64,000 nt of DNA from Bradyrhizobium liaoningense (GTDB lineage Bacteria > Pseudomonadota > Alphaproteobacteria > Rhizobiales > Xanthobacteraceae), in NCBI RefSeq assembly GCF_018130825.1, contig NZ_JAFCJS010000006.1:434001-498000 (forward strand). Reading direction: 5' to 3'. A program made the translations under genes and the position numbers. Positions within the stretch are counted from its first letter, which is position 1; every line of letters begins with the position of its first letter. The notes below the pieces were generated by a model. That model was not told the DNA's origin, did not search any database, and saw nothing but the letters and a program-made list of their open reading frames with translations. This document shows positions 51,428 to 60,976 of the stretch, piece by piece.

Positions 51428-51925
51428 TCAGCCCTTCGTCATCGTGATGTTGACGCCGCGGATCTCGCCTTTCGAGCTGATCTGCACCGTCTGCTTGGTG
51501 CCGTTGGTGCGCAGCGACAGATTGGCCGCGAAGCCGTTGGCCTCGACGAACACGTCGATCTGGCCGCCGCCGGCGGTGCCCTGGAGATTGCCGAAGATGT
51601 TGCGGCTCGCCTCGCTCCAGTTGCCGGAGATGCGGTCGCCCTGGCTCGTCACGTCGCTGGTGAGGTCGAACTTGTAGCTGTCGGAGGCGCAGTGCAGGGC
51701 CTGCTTGAGGTTGAGGCCGCTGCCGGCGACCTTGTAGTCTGCCTTGCAGCGGATGCGCTCGGTGGAGCCGTCGGACAGCGAGACCGTGCCGGTGCCGGTC
51801 CACGCGCCGTCGAAGCCGGCAAACGGTCCGGACGACTGTGCATGGCTTGCAGAAACCGAGAAGAGCAGCGCAGCGCCAACGCCGGCCGCAGTGATTGCCA
51901 GTCCAGATCGTCCAAAGAATTTCAT
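51428..51925 (-). CDS. Hypothetical exported protein
   Basis: A 165-residue secreted protein. ATG 51925 (MKFFGRSGLAITAAGVGAAL) opens a Sec signal with cleavage after SHA-Q. The mature domain (FDGAWTGTGTVSLSDGSTER, then IRCKADYKVAGSGLNLKQAL) is beta-rich with two Cys (IRCKAD and LHCASD) that could form a disulphide; the pattern suggests a small lipocalin-like barrel. No family named. Its own terminator follows, so it is monocistronic. Confidence 0.75.
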   Translation of the reverse strand: MKFFGRSGLAITAAGVGAALLFSVSASHAQSSGPFAGFDGAWTGTGTVSLSDGSTERIRCKADYKVAGSGLNLKQALHCASDSYKFDLTSDVTSQGDRISGNWSEASRNIFGNLQGTAGGGQIDVFVEANGFAANLSLRTNGTKQTVQISSKGEIRGVNITMTKG

Positions 51926-52386
51926 CACAAATATCCCGTTTTGGAACGACGTCCGTTGAGGGTTAAGGACGTCTCGCCACATCGAAGGTTTAGTGTTCCG
52001 AGCCTGTCTCAGGTTCAACGCGCCGGGACCAGAGATGGCGGTTCACCGGGCGCCGGCGAAGGGCCCGGGCCACGCGATTTGCCCTGTTTCGGGGTGTTTC
52101 CGGCCGAAAGGGCGGGGCGGAGAGATGCAGCGCTGCAACAGCCGTGCAGTAAAATGCGAACCTTCTGAATTATGATGTAGTATCAATCTCTTACATCTGC
52201 CAATGAAGGCGCAGGGAAGACCTGATTTGGTGGGGGCGGCGCCAATTTGGCCGCATTTGCCAGTGCTTGTGCCTTCTCTGAGGCCGCAACTTTCGCGGCG
52301 ACTTGCCATCAGAACAATCCGTTCCGGCTCTCCGCCCAGTGCTGTCCGGGATCGGTGCGATTCTGCCGTCAGAATGAAGGAATACA
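51926..52386. other. 461-bp divergent intergenic region
   Basis: No gene is supported. It separates two divergent genes for small exported proteins. I find no EcfG-type GGAAC-N16/17-CGTT in either direction. A stretch near 52165-52200 is noticeably A+T-rich (TTATGATGTAGTATCAATCT) and could hold a promoter. Confidence 0.4.
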
Positions 52387-52620
52387 ATGCGTAAGCTTCT
52401 CGTCGCTCTCACCCTGCTGTCGGCATCCCTTTCGACGGCGGCGTTCGCCCAGCAAGGGCGCGGCACGGACGCCGAGCAGAAGGCCTGCACGCGCGATGTG
52501 CAGAAGTTCTGCCGTCCGGTCATCGACCAGGGCGATTTCACCATCCTGGCCTGCCTGAAGGAGAACCGGGCCAAGATCTCCCAGGCCTGCGACCAGGTCC
52601 TGAAGAACCACAACCAGTAA
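52387..52620 (+). CDS. Small exported cysteine-rich-repeat protein
   Basis: A 77-residue protein with a Sec signal (MRKLLVALTLLSASLSTAAF, cleavage after AFA-Q). The mature part carries four Cys (KACTRDVQKFCRPV, LACLKEN, QACDQVL) in a pattern like the cysteine-rich GLG1 repeat of bacterial periplasmic proteins. GAAGGAA precedes the ATG. It sits about 190 bp upstream of hpnC in the same direction; whether it contributes to hopanoid biology is unknown. Confidence 0.78.
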   Translation: MRKLLVALTLLSASLSTAAFAQQGRGTDAEQKACTRDVQKFCRPVIDQGDFTILACLKENRAKISQACDQVLKNHNQ

Positions 52621-52813
52621 GCTCGGCCATTGGCCTACCCAAGGCGGCCCCCGGGCCGCCTGTTCGGGGGCGATCCGCACAGGGCGGCCATCGACAGACA
52701 GGATTGGTTTTGCGGCCGTATTCCCCTATATGGGGGCCGCGGCGGCATCGCCGGCATGAGCCCGCGCGAGCGAAAAAGCCCTTCCTGTCCAAACGATTGT
52801 TAACCAGCCCTCG

Positions 52814-53698
52814 ATGACCTCAGCGAGCGAATTGCGATCCGGCAAGGGTGACCGCGACGAGAATTTTCCCGTCGCGTCCTGGATCATTCATCCGCGTCAT
52901 CGCGCCCTGATCCTGGCCTATTACAATTTCGTCCGCACCGCCGACGACATCGCCGACCACGCCACGCTGCCCCCCGACCAGAAGCTCGCTTATCTCGACC
53001 TGCTGGAGGCGGAGCTGCTCGGCAAGGGCGACACCCAGCTTGAGGCCGTCACGCTGCGCCGTGCGCTGGCCGAGCGCGGCATGGCGCCGCGTCACGCGCT
53101 CGACGTGCTGATCGCGTTCCGCATGGACGTGACCAAGCTGCGCTACGAGACCTGGGACGAGGTCATCCACTATTGCCGCTATTCGGCGATGCCGGTCGGC
53201 CGCTTCATGCTCGACGTCCATGGCGAGAGCACCTCGACCTGGGCCGCATCGGACGCGCTCTGCGCAGGGCTCCAGATCAACAACCACTTGCAAGATTGCG
53301 GCAAGGATTTCCGCGAGCTCAACCGCGTCTACCTGCCGCGCGATGCGCTGGCAGCACACGGCGCCTCCGTCGAGCAGCTTGGACTCGCGCAGTCGCCGCC
53401 GGCGATGCTGGCCTGCCTGCAGTCGCTTGCCGCGCGCAACGAGGCGCTGCTCGACGAGGGCAGGTCTCTAGCCGCGGAAATCAGGGATTTCCGCCTCGGC
53501 GTCGACGTCGCGGTGATCCAGTCCTATGCCGACCGCATCGTGCGCTTGCTCAAGGTGCGCGATCCCCTGCGCGAGCGCGTACACCTGAACAAGTTCGAGC
53601 TTCTCACCTTCAGCCTCGCCGGCATGGTCGGCGAAGTCGGCCGCCGTGCGATCGGACGCAAGGCCATTTCCAGACCGGGGACTGCACATGACGCTTGA
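52814..53698 (+). CDS. hpnC: Hydroxysqualene synthase HpnC
   Basis: A 294-residue trans-isoprenyl diphosphate synthase-family protein. Substrate Mg-binding Asp motifs are FVRTADDIADHA and, in the C-terminal half, NHLQDCGKDFRELNR. In the HpnCDE route it converts presqualene diphosphate to hydroxysqualene. First gene of the hopanoid operon hpnC-hpnD-hpnE-shc-hpnG; the next start overlaps its end by 11 nt. Confidence 0.94.
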   Translation: MTSASELRSGKGDRDENFPVASWIIHPRHRALILAYYNFVRTADDIADHATLPPDQKLAYLDLLEAELLGKGDTQLEAVTLRRALAERGMAPRHALDVLIAFRMDVTKLRYETWDEVIHYCRYSAMPVGRFMLDVHGESTSTWAASDALCAGLQINNHLQDCGKDFRELNRVYLPRDALAAHGASVEQLGLAQSPPAMLACLQSLAARNEALLDEGRSLAAEIRDFRLGVDVAVIQSYADRIVRLLKVRDPLRERVHLNKFELLTFSLAGMVGEVGRRAIGRKAISRPGTAHDA

Positions 53699-54527
53699 GG
53701 CGACCACGCCCGGCGCCAGTTATGGCTCGACCGCATCCGGCAGCTCGTTCTATGCCGCGATGCGCATCCTGCCGCACGACCAGCGCGAAGCGATGTTCCA
53801 GATCTACAGCTTCTGCCGCCAGGTCGACGACATCGCCGATTCCGACGGCCCGCGCGACGAGCGGCTCGCCGCGCTTCAGGAGTGGCGCAATGACATCGAC
53901 GCGCTCTACCAGGGCAATCCGCCGCCGCGGCTGAAGGACTACGTCGCCTCGGTGAAGACCTTTGGGCTCAAGCGCGAGGATTTCCTGGCCATCGTCGACG
54001 GCATGGAGATGGACGTGCCGCAGGACATCCGCGCGCCCGACATGGCGACGCTGGATCTCTACTGCGACCGCGTCGCCAGCGCCGTGGGGCGGCTGTCGGT
54101 ACGGGTGTTCGGCATGCCGGAAGAAGACGGCGTCCTGCTCGCCTACCATCTCGGCCGCGCGCTGCAGCTCACCAACATCCTGCGCGACATCGACGAGGAC
54201 GCCGGCCTCGGCCGGCTCTATCTGCCGCGCGAAGCGCTGCTGCATGCCGGCATCACCTCCAACGATCCGAACCGCGTGATCGCCGAGCGCGCGCTGCCGA
54301 AGGTCTGCGTGCCGCTGACGCAGCGCGCCAAAGCGCATTTCGAGAAATCGGACGAGATCATGAACCGCAACAAGCGCCGCGCCGTGCGCGCGCCGCGGAT
54401 CATGTCGAAATACTATCACTCCATTCTGGACCTCCTGATCGCGCGCGGTTTCAACGCGCCGCGCGAGCCGGTGCGTGTGTCGAAGGTCACACGCATCCTG
54501 ATCCTGCTCCGTTACGCTTTCATCTGA
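53688..54527 (+). CDS. hpnD: Presqualene diphosphate synthase HpnD
   Basis: A 279-residue squalene/phytoene synthase-family enzyme that condenses two farnesyl diphosphates to presqualene diphosphate. Asp-rich motifs are CRQVDDIADSDG and TNILRDIDEDAGLGRLYLP. ATG 53688 (MTLEATTPGAS) is the likely start, overlapping hpnC. Its TGA shares bases with the hpnE ATG (TGATG). Confidence 0.95.
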   Translation: MTLEATTPGASYGSTASGSSFYAAMRILPHDQREAMFQIYSFCRQVDDIADSDGPRDERLAALQEWRNDIDALYQGNPPPRLKDYVASVKTFGLKREDFLAIVDGMEMDVPQDIRAPDMATLDLYCDRVASAVGRLSVRVFGMPEEDGVLLAYHLGRALQLTNILRDIDEDAGLGRLYLPREALLHAGITSNDPNRVIAERALPKVCVPLTQRAKAHFEKSDEIMNRNKRRAVRAPRIMSKYYHSILDLLIARGFNAPREPVRVSKVTRILILLRYAFI

Positions 54528-55783
54528 TGCAAAACACAGCTCACATCATCGGCGCTGGAATTTCCGGCCTCTCCGCCGCCGTGCGGCTCGCCAATGCCGG
54601 CTTCAAGGTCGCCGTGCACGAGGCGACGCACCAGGCCGGCGGCCGCTGCCGGTCCTATTTCGACGGCGCCACCAATCTCACCATCGACAACGGCAATCAT
54701 CTGCTGCTGTCGGGCAACAGCCACGCGCGCGCCTATGCGCGTGCGATCGGCACCGAGGCCGGCCTCGTCGGCCCTGACAGCGCACAGTTTCCCTTCGTCG
54801 ATATCAAGACCGGGCAGCGCTGGCAGATCGATCTCGGCGATGGCCGCTGGCCGACCTGGGTGCTCGATGAAGGCCGCCGCGTGCCCGACACGGGCCTCAC
54901 CGATTATCTCAAGCTGGCGCCGCTGATCTGGGCGTCGGAGGAGACGCTGGTCGGCAAGTCCATTCCGACCGAAGGCATCCTCTACCAGCGCCTGGTGCAG
55001 CCGCTGCTGCTCGCCGCGCTCAACGTCGATCCGCCCGAAGGCTCGGCCGGGCTCGCCGGCGCGATCGTGCGCGAGACGCTGCTCGCCGGCGGGCAGGCCT
55101 GCCGTCCGCTGATCGCGCGCGACGGCCTCAGCGCGGTTCTCATCGAGCCCGCCGTGAAGTTTCTGCATGAGCGTGGCCACTCCGTTCAGCTCGGCCATGA
55201 GCTGCGTTCGTTCGTCAGCACCGACGGCAAGGTGACCGCGCTGAATTTCGGCGGCGAGGATGTGATCCAGCTCGGTGCGGGTGACGTGATCGTGATGGCG
55301 GTGCCGCCGCGCGCGGCAGCGAGCCTGCTGCCGGGCCTGAAGACGCCGACCGAATTCCGCGCCATCGTGAACGCGCATTTCCGCTTTGAGCCGCCGCCGG
55401 GCTCGGCGCCGATCCTCGGCGTGATCGGCGGCGTCGTGGAATGGCTGTTCGCGTTCCCGAACCGGCTCTCGGTGACCATCAGCAACGGCGATCGTCTCGT
55501 CGACATGCCGCGCGAGGAACTCGCGCAGGCGATCTGGGACGATGTCTGCAAGGCGGGCGGTGTCTCCGGCGAGCTCCCGCCCTGGCAGATCGTGCGCGAG
55601 CGCCGTGCCACATTTGCGGCGACGCCTGCCCAGAATGCCCTGCGTCCGGGGCCGGCCACTGCGCTGAAAAACCTGTTCCTCGCCGGCGACTGGACTGCTA
55701 CGGGATTGCCGGCAACCATCGAGGGATCGGTCCGGTCGGGTGACCGCGCCGCCGATCTGGTTCTGGCCGCCAAAGGATCCTGA
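54527..55783 (+). CDS. hpnE: Hydroxysqualene reductase HpnE (FAD-dependent)
   Basis: A 418-residue flavoprotein amine-oxidase/phytoene-desaturase-like enzyme. The dinucleotide fold is IIGAGISGLSAAVRLANAG at residues ~5-23 and the C-terminal FAD motif is LFLAGDWTATGLPATIEGSV. It reduces hydroxysqualene to squalene. Translationally coupled to hpnD. Length and motifs are normal for the squalene-associated HpnE family. Confidence 0.94.
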   Translation: MQNTAHIIGAGISGLSAAVRLANAGFKVAVHEATHQAGGRCRSYFDGATNLTIDNGNHLLLSGNSHARAYARAIGTEAGLVGPDSAQFPFVDIKTGQRWQIDLGDGRWPTWVLDEGRRVPDTGLTDYLKLAPLIWASEETLVGKSIPTEGILYQRLVQPLLLAALNVDPPEGSAGLAGAIVRETLLAGGQACRPLIARDGLSAVLIEPAVKFLHERGHSVQLGHELRSFVSTDGKVTALNFGGEDVIQLGAGDVIVMAVPPRAAASLLPGLKTPTEFRAIVNAHFRFEPPPGSAPILGVIGGVVEWLFAFPNRLSVTISNGDRLVDMPREELAQAIWDDVCKAGGVSGELPPWQIVRERRATFAATPAQNALRPGPATALKNLFLAGDWTATGLPATIEGSVRSGDRAADLVLAAKGS

Positions 55784-55847
55784 CAAGCGGCCCTGACGGG
55801 CAATGTCCCGGTCAACTTTCAATCGACTATCGGAGCAATCGAGCGAC

Positions 55848-57800
55848 ATGGATTCCGTGAACGCGACCAGCCGCGAAGCTTTGGAATCGAGCATTGCGTC
55901 GGCCACCCAAGGCGTCCTCGGCTTCCAGCAGTCCGACGGCCATTGGGTGTTCGAGCTCGAGGCCGACTGCACGATTCCGGCCGAGTACATCCTGCTGCGC
56001 CACTATCTCGCCGAGCCGGTCGACACCGTGCTCGAGGCCAAGATCGGCAATTACCTGCGTCGCGTGCAGGGCGCCCATGGCGGCTGGCCGCTGGTGCATG
56101 ACGGCGAGTTCGACATGAGCGCCAGCGTGAAGGCTTACTTCGCGCTGAAGATGATCGGCGACTCCGTCGATGCCCCGCACATGGTGCGTGCGCGCGAGGC
56201 GATCCACGCCCGCGGCGGCGCGATCAACAGCAACGTCTTCACCCGCTTCCTGCTCGCAACCTTCGGCGTCGTGACCTGGCGCGCGGTGCCGGTGCTGCCG
56301 ATCGAGATCGTGCTGCTGCCGTTCTGGTCGCCGTTCCATCTCAACAAGATTTCCTACTGGGCGCGCACCACCATGGTGCCGCTGATGGTGATCGCCGCGC
56401 TGAAGCCGCGCGCGAGGAATCCGAAGGGCGTCGGCATCGACGAATTGTTCCTGCAGGATCCGCGCTCGATCGGCATGACCGCGAAGGCGCCGCATCAGAG
56501 CATGGCCTGGTTCCTGCTTTTCCGTTCGCTCGATGCGATCTTGCGCGTGATCGAGCCGCTGTTTCCGAAGAGCCTGCGCAAGCGCGCGATCGACGCCGCG
56601 CTCGCCTTCACCGAGGAGCGGCTCAACGGCGAGGACGGCATGGGCGCGATCTATCCGCCCATGGCCAACATCGTCATGATGTACGACGCGCTCGGCAAGG
56701 ACGAGAACTTCCCGCCGCGCGCGATCACGCGCCGCGGCATCGACAAGCTGCTCGTGATCGGCGAGGACGAAGCCTATTGCCAGCCCTGCGTCTCGCCGGT
56801 GTGGGACACGACGCTGACCGCGCACGCGCTGCTGGAAGCCGGCGGCGACAAGGCGGTGCCTGCGGCCAAGCAGGGCCTCGACTGGCTGATCCCGCGGCAG
56901 GAGCTCGAGGTGAAGGGCGACTGGGCGGCGAAGCGGCCCGACGTGCGTCCGGGCGGCTGGGCCTTCCAGTACAACAACGCGCACTACCCCGATCTCGACG
57001 ACACCGCCGTGGTGGTGATGTCGATGGACCGCATGCGCCGGGAGCACGGCGCGACCGGCTACGATGCCGCGATCGCCCGCGGCCGGGAGTGGATCGAGGG
57101 CATGCAGAGCGACGACGGCGGCTGGGCCGCCTTCGACGTCAACAACCTCGAATATTACCTCAACAACATCCCGTTCTCGGACCACGGCGCGCTGCTCGAT
57201 CCGCCGACCGAGGACGTCACCGCGCGCTGCATCTCGATGCTGGCCCAGCTCGGCGAGACCGAGAAGACCAGCAAGCACGTGGCCGACGGCGTTGCGTACC
57301 TGCGGAAGACCCAGCACCCGGAGGGGTCCTGGTACGGCCGCTGGGGGATGAACTTCATCTATGGAACCTGGTCGGTGGTCTGCGCCCTCAACATGGCCGG
57401 CGTCCGCCACGACGACCCCATGATCCGGAAGGCCGCCGACTGGCTGGCCTCGATCCAGAACGACGACGGCGGCTGGGGCGAGGACGCCGTCAGCTACCGG
57501 CTGGACTACCGGGGATGGGAAGCCGCCCCCTCGACCGCCTCGCAAACGGCATGGGCTTTGCTTGCCCTGATGGCGGCTGGCGAGGTTGATCACCCGGCCG
57601 TCGCCCGCGGGGTGGAGTACCTGATTGCAACACAGAACGAAAAAGGACTGTGGGACGAGCAGCGGTATACCGCCACAGGCTTCCCCCGCGTGTTCTATCT
57701 ACGGTATCATGGTTACCCAAAGTTCTTTCCGCTGTGGGCGTTGGCGCGGTATCGGAACTTGCGGAACACCAACAGCAGGGTGGTAGGGGTCGGAATGTGA
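55848..57800 (+). CDS. shc: Squalene-hopene cyclase
   Basis: A 650-residue class II terpene cyclase that converts squalene to hopene and hopanol at the membrane. The catalytic Asp motif DLDDTA starts at residue 382 from ATG 55848 (DxDDTA), and several QW repeats are present (for example GMQSDDGGWAAF and SIQNDDGGWGED). ATG 55803 would add 15 residues; ATG 55848 (MDSVNATSREAL) looks more typical. The stop overlaps the hpnG GTG. Also called hpnF. Confidence 0.95.
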   Translation: MDSVNATSREALESSIASATQGVLGFQQSDGHWVFELEADCTIPAEYILLRHYLAEPVDTVLEAKIGNYLRRVQGAHGGWPLVHDGEFDMSASVKAYFALKMIGDSVDAPHMVRAREAIHARGGAINSNVFTRFLLATFGVVTWRAVPVLPIEIVLLPFWSPFHLNKISYWARTTMVPLMVIAALKPRARNPKGVGIDELFLQDPRSIGMTAKAPHQSMAWFLLFRSLDAILRVIEPLFPKSLRKRAIDAALAFTEERLNGEDGMGAIYPPMANIVMMYDALGKDENFPPRAITRRGIDKLLVIGEDEAYCQPCVSPVWDTTLTAHALLEAGGDKAVPAAKQGLDWLIPRQELEVKGDWAAKRPDVRPGGWAFQYNNAHYPDLDDTAVVVMSMDRMRREHGATGYDAAIARGREWIEGMQSDDGGWAAFDVNNLEYYLNNIPFSDHGALLDPPTEDVTARCISMLAQLGETEKTSKHVADGVAYLRKTQHPEGSWYGRWGMNFIYGTWSVVCALNMAGVRHDDPMIRKAADWLASIQNDDGGWGEDAVSYRLDYRGWEAAPSTASQTAWALLALMAAGEVDHPAVARGVEYLIATQNEKGLWDEQRYTATGFPRVFYLRYHGYPKFFPLWALARYRNLRNTNSRVVGVGM

Positions 57801-58546
57801 CTTTGGGGACGGGGGACTATATTACCGCGGGTAATGCCATCGACCCGCGGCCGATACTGATCGTGACCGGATTGGTGCAGGAGGCCCGAATTGCGGCCGG
57901 GCCTGGCATGGCGGTCATCTGTTCATCCAGCAGCCCGACCCAGTTGCGGGCGCTGCTGACGGTGGTGGACCCCGAGACGATTCGCGGCGTGATTTCGTTC
58001 GGCGTGGCCGGCGGGCTGGACCCGACGTTGCGTTCCGGCGACGTCGTGCTGGCGACCGAGGTGCTCTCCGGCGATACCCGCTGGGCCGCCGGCCTGTCGC
58101 TCGGCGACGACCTGATCGAGCGCCTGACCTCCGGCCGCCGCCGCGTGGTGCGCGGCAGCCTCGCCGGCGCCGAGGAAGTGGTCACGAAGAGCTCCTGCAA
58201 GGCGGCACTCCACTCCGAGACCGGAGCCTCCGCCGTCGACATGGAAAGCCACATCGCCGCCGCCTACGCCGCCGAGGCCGGGCTGCCCTTCGCCGCGGTC
58301 CGCGTCATCAGCGATCCCGCCCACCGCGCCCTGCCGGCGCTCGCCCGCGCCGCGATCAAGCCGAACGGCCAGATCGACCTCGCCGCCGTGCTGCGCGGCA
58401 TCGTGCGCAACCCGGCAACGCTGCATGCGCTGGTCTCGACCGGCATCGACTTCAACCGCGCCCTGCGCTCACTTCGCGGCTGCCGCGACTATTTGATCGG
58501 CACCGAGCTGATCGACAACGAGGCGCTGGTGTCGAAGGCGGCCTGA
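57797..58546 (+). CDS. hpnG: Hopanoid-associated nucleosidase/phosphorylase HpnG
   Basis: A 249-residue PNP/UDP-phosphorylase superfamily member that releases adenine from adenosylhopane to give ribosylhopane. Motifs include SFGVAGGLDPTLRSGDVVLA and the substrate-binding GASAVDMESHIAAAYAAEAG. The GTG 57797 start overlaps the shc stop (GTGA). A strong hairpin terminator follows 24 nt after the stop, closing the operon. Confidence 0.93.
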   Translation: MTLGTGDYITAGNAIDPRPILIVTGLVQEARIAAGPGMAVICSSSSPTQLRALLTVVDPETIRGVISFGVAGGLDPTLRSGDVVLATEVLSGDTRWAAGLSLGDDLIERLTSGRRRVVRGSLAGAEEVVTKSSCKAALHSETGASAVDMESHIAAAYAAEAGLPFAAVRVISDPAHRALPALARAAIKPNGQIDLAAVLRGIVRNPATLHALVSTGIDFNRALRSLRGCRDYLIGTELIDNEALVSKAA

Positions 58547-58570
58547 GCGGAGTCTTTGCGCTGATAAAAC

Positions 58571-58605
58571 AAAAGGCCCGGTAGCCATTGGCGTCCGGGC
58601 CTTTT
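58571..58605 (+). terminator. Rho-independent terminator of the hpnC-hpnG operon
   Basis: AAAAGGCCCGG and CCGGGCCTTTT form an 11-bp stem around a 13-nt loop. The U-tract is built into the stem. A near-identical hairpin is found at 59719-59753. Confidence 0.88.
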
Positions 58606-58629
58606 GCTTTGGGGGCTTCTGCGTGACTT

Positions 58630-58668
58630 CGTAGGATGGGTTTCGCGAAGAGCTCAACCCATCCTACG
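58630..58668. repeat. Palindromic element, CGTAGGATGGGTT family
   Basis: CGTAGGATGGGTT and AACCCATCCTACG form 13-bp arms around TCGCGAAGAGCTC. First of three copies of the same family within 700 bp. Confidence 0.85.
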
Positions 58669-58718
58669 GGCTTGGTTATCCGTTTGAGGCTCAGAACGAA
58701 ATCTGTGTAGAGGTTCAA

Positions 58719-59111
58719 ATGGGACGAGTAGGCCGTGTGTTGATTGGATTGGCAATCGCGCCGATGACTCCAACCTTACTGTTGGGGCTGTTCTCAGTAT
58801 TCTTTGTGGGGGGCCGCGACATACGATGGATCGCAAACATGAATGCGATGCTAGGGTATCCGGCAGCAATCGTGTTTGGAATTCCTGCCTATTTGTATCT
58901 CGAACGCAACAACTACAGAGCGGTGCAGCACTATATGTTCGCTGGCGCGTGCATGGGTGCGTTAACGTACTATTCTATCATCGTATGGGTATCTCTTTCC
59001 GCAAGAGGGCTGCAAAGTAACTTGCTCTTGTCTCCATTTACATTTTTGGGGATCTTTTTTGGAGCTCTCTCGGCAACGGCGTTTTGGCTCATTGCCGTCA
59101 AAAGCCCGTAG
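58719..59111 (+). CDS. Small integral membrane protein, hypothetical
   Basis: A 130-residue protein with about four hydrophobic helices (VLIGLAIAPMTPTLLLGLFS, GYPAAIVFGIPAYLYL, ACMGALTYYSIIVWVSL, FTFLGIFFGALSATAFWLI). No family recognised. Base composition is clearly lower in G+C than the flanking hopanoid genes. It lies between two copies of the CGTAGGATGGGTT palindrome family and between two near-identical terminators, which suggests acquisition as a small insert. No convincing ribosome-binding site, but the frame and hydrophobic pattern look genuine. Confidence 0.7.
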   Translation: MGRVGRVLIGLAIAPMTPTLLLGLFSVFFVGGRDIRWIANMNAMLGYPAAIVFGIPAYLYLERNNYRAVQHYMFAGACMGALTYYSIIVWVSLSARGLQSNLLLSPFTFLGIFFGALSATAFWLIAVKSP

Positions 59112-59141
59112 GATGGGTTGAGCCCTTGCGAAACCCATCTC
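59108..59141. repeat. Inverted repeat, left copy (CGTAGGATGGGTT family)
   Basis: This 34-bp element is the reverse complement of 59301-59334 with a single difference. It overlaps the stop codon of the small membrane protein gene. Confidence 0.85.
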
Positions 59142-59718
59142 TTCTCGATCACCGTTCTCCGTAATCGCGGTCATCATTTGACCGCTCGACGCGATCCGTC
59201 AGCGATAGCTTCCGCTCCGCCAGATTGACGGTGAAGAAGAAGCATCCACCCGGAACGAAGTTGCGACGGTACGCGGTCATGACGCACAACGAAACGATTG
59301 AGATGGGTTTCGCAAGAGCTCAACCCATCCTACGTGCTATGGCCGCTAGCCGGTAGCGATCTCCGAAAGAGGGCAGCATGGCATAGTGCCACTGTTTTGC
59401 CCGACGCGTCAAATCGTGTTCGTAAAATGCGAAATTTACGCCGCCTTGAATCGCGCCCGGCCAACGGCGTGTTTGGCTACGAAAAACAGCCCGTGCCGCA
59501 GATGCCGCGATGCTTGCCGGTTTGCATCCGATTTGATCAACGCCGGCAATGGTTTGACGGAGGAGGCCCTGTGCGGGCCACAGCCGCGGTTCTACTGTGC
59601 ATGGGGTTGTTTTTCATTTTTTTGTAGGAGGGCTCCCGAGCGGGCGAGGCGAGGAGGGCAGGGCGCGTCGCCTGCGGACCGTCTCTGGTCTCTCCGGCGG
59701 CGCCCGCGCCGAACAAGC
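59142..59718. other. Region between membrane protein gene and hpnH terminator
   Basis: About 580 bp with no well-supported gene. It contains the 59301-59334 repeat. Near 59575, GGAGGAGG precedes a GTG-started 18-codon hydrophobic peptide (RATAAVLLCMGLFFIFL); this is probably chance. A 109-codon open frame from 59298 looks spurious, since its first part reads through the repeat. Confidence 0.4.
59301..59334. repeat. Inverted repeat, right copy (CGTAGGATGGGTT family)
   Basis: AGATGGGTTTCGCAAGAGCT followed by CAACCCATCCTACG. It is the inverted partner of 59108-59141, with about 160 bp between them. Confidence 0.85.
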
Positions 59719-59753
59719 AAAAGGCCCGGTCGCCATTAGCGACCGGGCCTTTT
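59719..59753 (-). terminator. Rho-independent terminator downstream of hpnH
   Basis: A perfect stem AAAAGGCCCGGTCGC/GCGACCGGGCCTTTT with loop CATTA. It is placed 26 nt beyond the hpnH stop on the minus strand and can act in both directions. It closely resembles the terminator at 58571-58605. Confidence 0.88.
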
Positions 59754-59779
59754 GTGTTTCGATGTTCGTAGCCCGCGCT

Positions 59780-60940
<1,161 letters not shown>

Positions 60941-60976
60941 TACACGTTTCTTTCTGGGCTTGAAATTCTGGGTGGG

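Noticed and set aside
52643..52660. GGCGGCCC/GGGCCGCC hairpin after the Cys-rich gene as a terminator
   Set aside because: Stem is good but no U-tract follows on either strand; not called.
55827..57593. 588-codon minus-strand open frame opposite shc
   Set aside because: Shadow frame with compositional bias typical of antisense high-G+C DNA; shc on the plus strand has full family motifs.
59298..59627. 109-codon open frame downstream of the inverted repeat
   Set aside because: Its first codons are the repeat itself and the rest has no hydrophobic or domain pattern apart from a chance hydrophobic end.
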